The notes beneath the pieces were generated by a model. It did no database searches. It was not told the DNA's origin and saw only the letters and a program-made list of their open reading frames with translations. The position numbers were made by a program, and so were the translations under genes. From contig UQOG01000003.1 in NCBI GenBank assembly GCA_900542615.1, forward strand, positions 1 through 63,470: DNA of 63,470 nucleotides, in the 5' to 3' direction. Origin of the DNA: an uncultured Eubacteriales bacterium (GTDB lineage Bacteria > Bacillota > Clostridia > Christensenellales > CAG-138). This document shows positions 60,638-63,470 of this stretch, in pieces. Numbering within the stretch: position 1 is the stretch's first letter; every line of letters begins with the position of its first letter.

Positions 60638-62734
60638 ATGATTACCAAAATTCGTAAGCGCAATGGCGCCGTAGTGGATTTTCAGCCCGACCGGATTACC
60701 CGGGCCATCTTCAAAGCAGCCAACGCCGTGGGCGGCAACGACTGGGCCAGGGCCGCCGGCCTGACGGACCAGGTGGTGGCCATCGCGGAGCGCCAATATG
60801 GGGACGACATCGCGGAGGTGGAGGGCATCCAGGATATCGTGGAAAAGGTGCTCATCGAAAACGGCCACGCAAAAACCGCTAAGGCCTATATTCTGTACCG
60901 GGAAAAGCGCCGGGGCGCCCGGGAAGCCAACGCCCTCATCGGCGCCACCATCGAGATGTTCGGCAACTACCTGGGGGAAAACGATTGGCGCATCAAGGAA
61001 AACGCCAACACCCAGAAGAGCATCAACGGCATGAACAACTACATCCGGGAGGCCTTTACCAAGCAGTATTGGCTCCATGAGATCTACCCGGAGGAGGTGC
61101 GCAGAGCCCACCAAAGCGGGGATCTGCACCTGCATGACCTGGGCTTCTTCGGCCCCTACTGCGCAGGCTGGGATCTAAGGCAGCTGCTCATGGTGGGCTT
61201 TGGCGGCGTGCCCGGCAAGGTGGAATCCTCCCCGGCCAAGCACCTGCGCAGCTTCCTGGGCCAGGTGGTCAACTCCACCTTCACCACCCAGGGGGAAACC
61301 GCGGGCGCCCAAGCCTGGAGCAGCTTCGATACCTATTGTGCGCCCTTTGTCCGCTATGACAACATGGACTATCACGCGGTAAAGCAGGCCCTGCAGGAGT
61401 TCATCTTCAACCTGAACGTGCCCACCCGGGTGGGCTTCCAGTGCCCCTTCTCCAACCTGACCTTCGACATCCATCCTCCCCGCACCCTCCGGGATCAGGC
61501 GGTGATCCTGGGCGGCCAGCTCCAGAAGGAAACCTATGGGGAATTCCAAAAGGAGATGGACATGATCAACATGGCCTTCTGCGAGGTGATGATGGAAGGG
61601 GATAAAAAGGGCCGGGTCTTTACCTTCCCCATCCCCACCATCAACGTGACCGCGGACTTTGAATGGGACAGCCCGGTGGTGAACAAATTCATGGAGATCA
61701 CCTGCCGCTACGGCATCCCCTATTTCTCCAACTACATCAACTCCGACCTTTCCCCGGAGGACGCCCTGTCCATGTGCTGCCGGCTGCGGCTGAATACCGG
61801 CGAATTGCGCAAGCGGGGCGGCGGCCTCTTCGGCTCCAACCCCATGACCGGCTCCATCGGCGTGGTCACCATCAACCTGCCCCGGATCGGCTACCTGGCC
61901 CGCACGGAAAAGGAATATTTCGACCGGCTGCTCTCCCAGATGGAGATCGCCAGAAAGAGCCTGGAGATCAAGCGCAAGACCATCGAGGAGCAGACCGAGC
62001 GGGGCATGTATCCCTATTCCGCCCATTACCTGGCGGACGTGAAGCAACGTACCGGGGATTATTGGTACAACCATTTCAACACCATCGGCCTGATCGGCAT
62101 GAACGAGGCCTGCCTCAACTTCCTGGGCAAGGACATTACCACCCCAGAGGGCCAGGACTTCGCCCTGCGCACCCTGGATTTTATGCGGGACGTGATCACC
62201 CGCTTCCAGGAGGAGACCGGCCACGTGTACAACCTGGAGGCCACCCCCGCCGAGGGCACCAGCTACAGCCTGGCCCGGCTGGACAAGAAGCGCTATCCGG
62301 ATATCATCACCGCCGGCAAGGAGGAGCCCTATTATACCAATTCCTCCCAGCTGCCCGTGGGCTTTACGGACGACATCTTCGAGACCCTGGACCTCCAGGA
62401 CGAGCTCCAGTGCAAGTACACCGGCGGCACCGTGCTGCATCTGTACCTGGGCGAGCAGATCCGGGATGTAGAAGTGGCCAAGTCCCTGATCCGCAAGGCC
62501 TTTACCCACTACAAGCTGCCCTATATCTCCCTGACCCCCACCTTCTCCATCTGTCCGGAGCACGGATACCTGAACGGAGAGGTGTATACCTGCCCCACCT
62601 GCGGCCAGGATACCGAGGTTTGGAGCCGGGTAGTAGGCTATCTGCGGCCCGTGCAAAACTACAACAAGGGCAAGCAGGAAGAATATAAGGAGCGGGTCAA
62701 GTATGTGATCAAGGAGGACGAATTGCAGGCATGA
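60638..62734 (+). CDS. nrdD: Anaerobic (class III) ribonucleoside-triphosphate reductase
   Basis: A 698-aa protein. The N-terminal ATP-cone (about 1-90; ITKIRKRNGAVVDFQPDRI) is followed by the catalytic barrel with EVRRAHQSGDLHLHDLG and CRLRLNTGEL. A C-terminal zinc site (CPEHGY, CPTCGQ) precedes the glycyl-radical loop RVVGYLRPVQNYNKGK near residue 670. It reduces nucleoside triphosphates to deoxynucleotides without oxygen. A longer frame opens at 60326, but ATG 60638 with GAAAGAGGT is the correct start. It overlaps nrdG by 4 bp. Confidence 0.97.
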   Translation: MITKIRKRNGAVVDFQPDRITRAIFKAANAVGGNDWARAAGLTDQVVAIAERQYGDDIAEVEGIQDIVEKVLIENGHAKTAKAYILYREKRRGAREANALIGATIEMFGNYLGENDWRIKENANTQKSINGMNNYIREAFTKQYWLHEIYPEEVRRAHQSGDLHLHDLGFFGPYCAGWDLRQLLMVGFGGVPGKVESSPAKHLRSFLGQVVNSTFTTQGETAGAQAWSSFDTYCAPFVRYDNMDYHAVKQALQEFIFNLNVPTRVGFQCPFSNLTFDIHPPRTLRDQAVILGGQLQKETYGEFQKEMDMINMAFCEVMMEGDKKGRVFTFPIPTINVTADFEWDSPVVNKFMEITCRYGIPYFSNYINSDLSPEDALSMCCRLRLNTGELRKRGGGLFGSNPMTGSIGVVTINLPRIGYLARTEKEYFDRLLSQMEIARKSLEIKRKTIEEQTERGMYPYSAHYLADVKQRTGDYWYNHFNTIGLIGMNEACLNFLGKDITTPEGQDFALRTLDFMRDVITRFQEETGHVYNLEATPAEGTSYSLARLDKKRYPDIITAGKEEPYYTNSSQLPVGFTDDIFETLDLQDELQCKYTGGTVLHLYLGEQIRDVEVAKSLIRKAFTHYKLPYISLTPTFSICPEHGYLNGEVYTCPTCGQDTEVWSRVVGYLRPVQNYNKGKQEEYKERVKYVIKEDELQA

Positions 62735-63414
62735 TCTTCGGGGGCATCCAAAAGAGCAGTACCATCGATTTCCCCGGCATTCTTTGCTGCGTGCTCTTTA
62801 CCCGGGGCTGCGATCTGAACTGCTTTTACTGCCACAACCGGGATCTGATCCCCCGGGGCGGTTCCGCCTTGCCTGAAGCGGAGGTCTGGGCGTTCTTAGA
62901 AAAGCGCCGGGGCCTGCTGGATGGCGTAGTGGTCAGCGGCGGGGAGCCCACCCTCCAAGCCGACCTGCCGGAAGCCCTGCGCCGGCTCAAGGCCATGGGC
63001 TACCAAACCAAGCTGGATACCAACGGCCAGCGGCCCGGGGCTGTAGCCGCCCTGGTGGAGGAGGGCTTGGTGGACTATGTGGCCCTGGATATCAAGGCCA
63101 CCGCCGAGGACTATGCCCAGGTTTGCGGCATAAGCGGCTTCCAGCAGGCCGCCAAAACCGCCAAGGCCCTACAATGGGCCGGGATAGCCTATGAGCTGCG
63201 CACCACCCTATACCCTGGCATGACCCTGAAAACCCTCTGTGATCTGCTGGCCGCCTTCCCCCCTGCCCCCCGTTGGCGGGTCAACTATTTCCGCCCCCCC
63301 GCCCTCTTCCGGCCCCAGGACGCGCCTTTGCTCCGGCGCCCCGCCCTGTCCCAGCCGGAACTCATGGCAGACCGGGACGCTTTATTGGCCATCCAGCCCA
63401 ATCTGATCCTTTGA
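62731..63414 (+). CDS. nrdG: Anaerobic ribonucleotide reductase activating protein (radical SAM)
   Basis: A 227-aa radical-SAM activase with CDLNCFYC (the CxxxCxxC cluster, about residue 29), the SAM-binding GGEP at about 70 and LDTNG at about 97. It generates the glycyl radical of NrdD. The start overlaps nrdD's stop by 4 bp, which fixes the operon. The sequence is complete; a terminator follows. Confidence 0.95.
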   Translation: MIFGGIQKSSTIDFPGILCCVLFTRGCDLNCFYCHNRDLIPRGGSALPEAEVWAFLEKRRGLLDGVVVSGGEPTLQADLPEALRRLKAMGYQTKLDTNGQRPGAVAALVEEGLVDYVALDIKATAEDYAQVCGISGFQQAAKTAKALQWAGIAYELRTTLYPGMTLKTLCDLLAAFPPAPRWRVNYFRPPALFRPQDAPLLRRPALSQPELMADRDALLAIQPNLIL

Positions 63415-63437
63415 AAAGCGGCCTTTGGCCGCTTTTC
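63413..63437 (+). terminator. Terminator after nrdG
   Basis: A perfect 11-bp stem GAAAAGCGGCC/GGCCGCTTTTC with a 3-base loop starts inside the nrdG stop region and ends in TTTTC. It ends the nrdDG transcript. Confidence 0.8.
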
Positions 63438-63470
63438 AGGCTGTCGAAAAAGTGGCTTTCGCCACTTTTT
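63438..63470. repeat. Start of a second MITE-like repeat copy (cut by window edge)
   Basis: AGGCTGTCGAAAAAGTGGC and the bases after it match the first 33 bases of the element at 56811-57004 with one mismatch, then the window ends. It shows the element is dispersed in this genome and is tolerated directly after a terminator. Confidence 0.7.

Noticed and set aside
1..63470. CRISPR arrays, tRNA and rRNA genes
   Set aside because: No regularly spaced repeats and no tRNA or rRNA sequence seen in either strand.

Overview
The window looks like gut Clostridia of the Oscillospiraceae type. The evidence is high G+C, AGGAGG-type ribosome binding sites, SLH-type surface-protein pieces, LytTR response regulators, an NrdR-controlled anaerobic ribonucleotide reductase and a monomeric [FeFe] hydrogenase. 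No rRNA or tRNA anchors the species, so this placement is inference.

Region A (1-11.2 kb) holds two copies of one module. Each copy, read on the minus strand, has an intact 281-aa tyrosine recombinase, a ~260-bp segment bounded by inverted repeats and carrying an outward promoter, a recombinase-like protein with degraded active-site residues, and an SLH surface-protein gene. In the first copy only the start of the presumed surface protein lies inside the window. In the second copy the SLH gene is a frameshifted pseudogene. Both promoters point away from the genes they would drive, so both switches read as OFF. Between the copies sits an ECF sigma factor, a membrane protein and an ABC transporter (one ATPase, two permeases), with a matching ECF-type promoter.

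Region B (11.2-18.5 kb) begins with ~1.9 kb without a recognisable gene. Next come two half-size ABC exporters and their TetR repressor, whose operator is a perfect 13-bp-arm palindrome. Last is a low-G+C stretch with a relic of a conjugative-element gene.

Region C (18.5-56 kb) is the centrepiece: a complete extracellular contractile injection system (eCIS, Afp/PVC/MAC-like) on the minus strand. It encodes sheath, three tube proteins, baseplate chaperone, LysM hub, a spike split into two genes, gp25, two J-type wedge proteins, tail protein I, a probable fibre, DUF4255 terminator, DUF4280 PAAR-like tip, AAA+ ATPase, a DUF4157 effector-like protein and a tape-measure candidate. Embedded in or after it are unusual membrane and signalling proteins: a MORN-repeat membrane protein, a cyclase-like sensor, a kinase-like protein, a propeller-CACHE-MFS fusion, a GNAT enzyme and a CACHE-HAMP-PP2C protein. 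Several of these, and a receiver-domain protein at the head of the operon, have lost catalytic residues. Two LytTR regulators lie upstream, and the promoter region before the operon carries paired direct repeats that could be their target.

Region D (57.9-63.5 kb) is housekeeping: sfsA, a monomeric [FeFe] hydrogenase, and nrdD-nrdG under a promoter overlapped by two NrdR boxes. A ~190-bp repeat with inverted ends lies between the LytTR genes, and the start of a second copy follows nrdG at the window edge.

Codon and base composition differ between regions A/B and C/D, with the change near 18 kb. Transfer, or an assembly join, could explain this.
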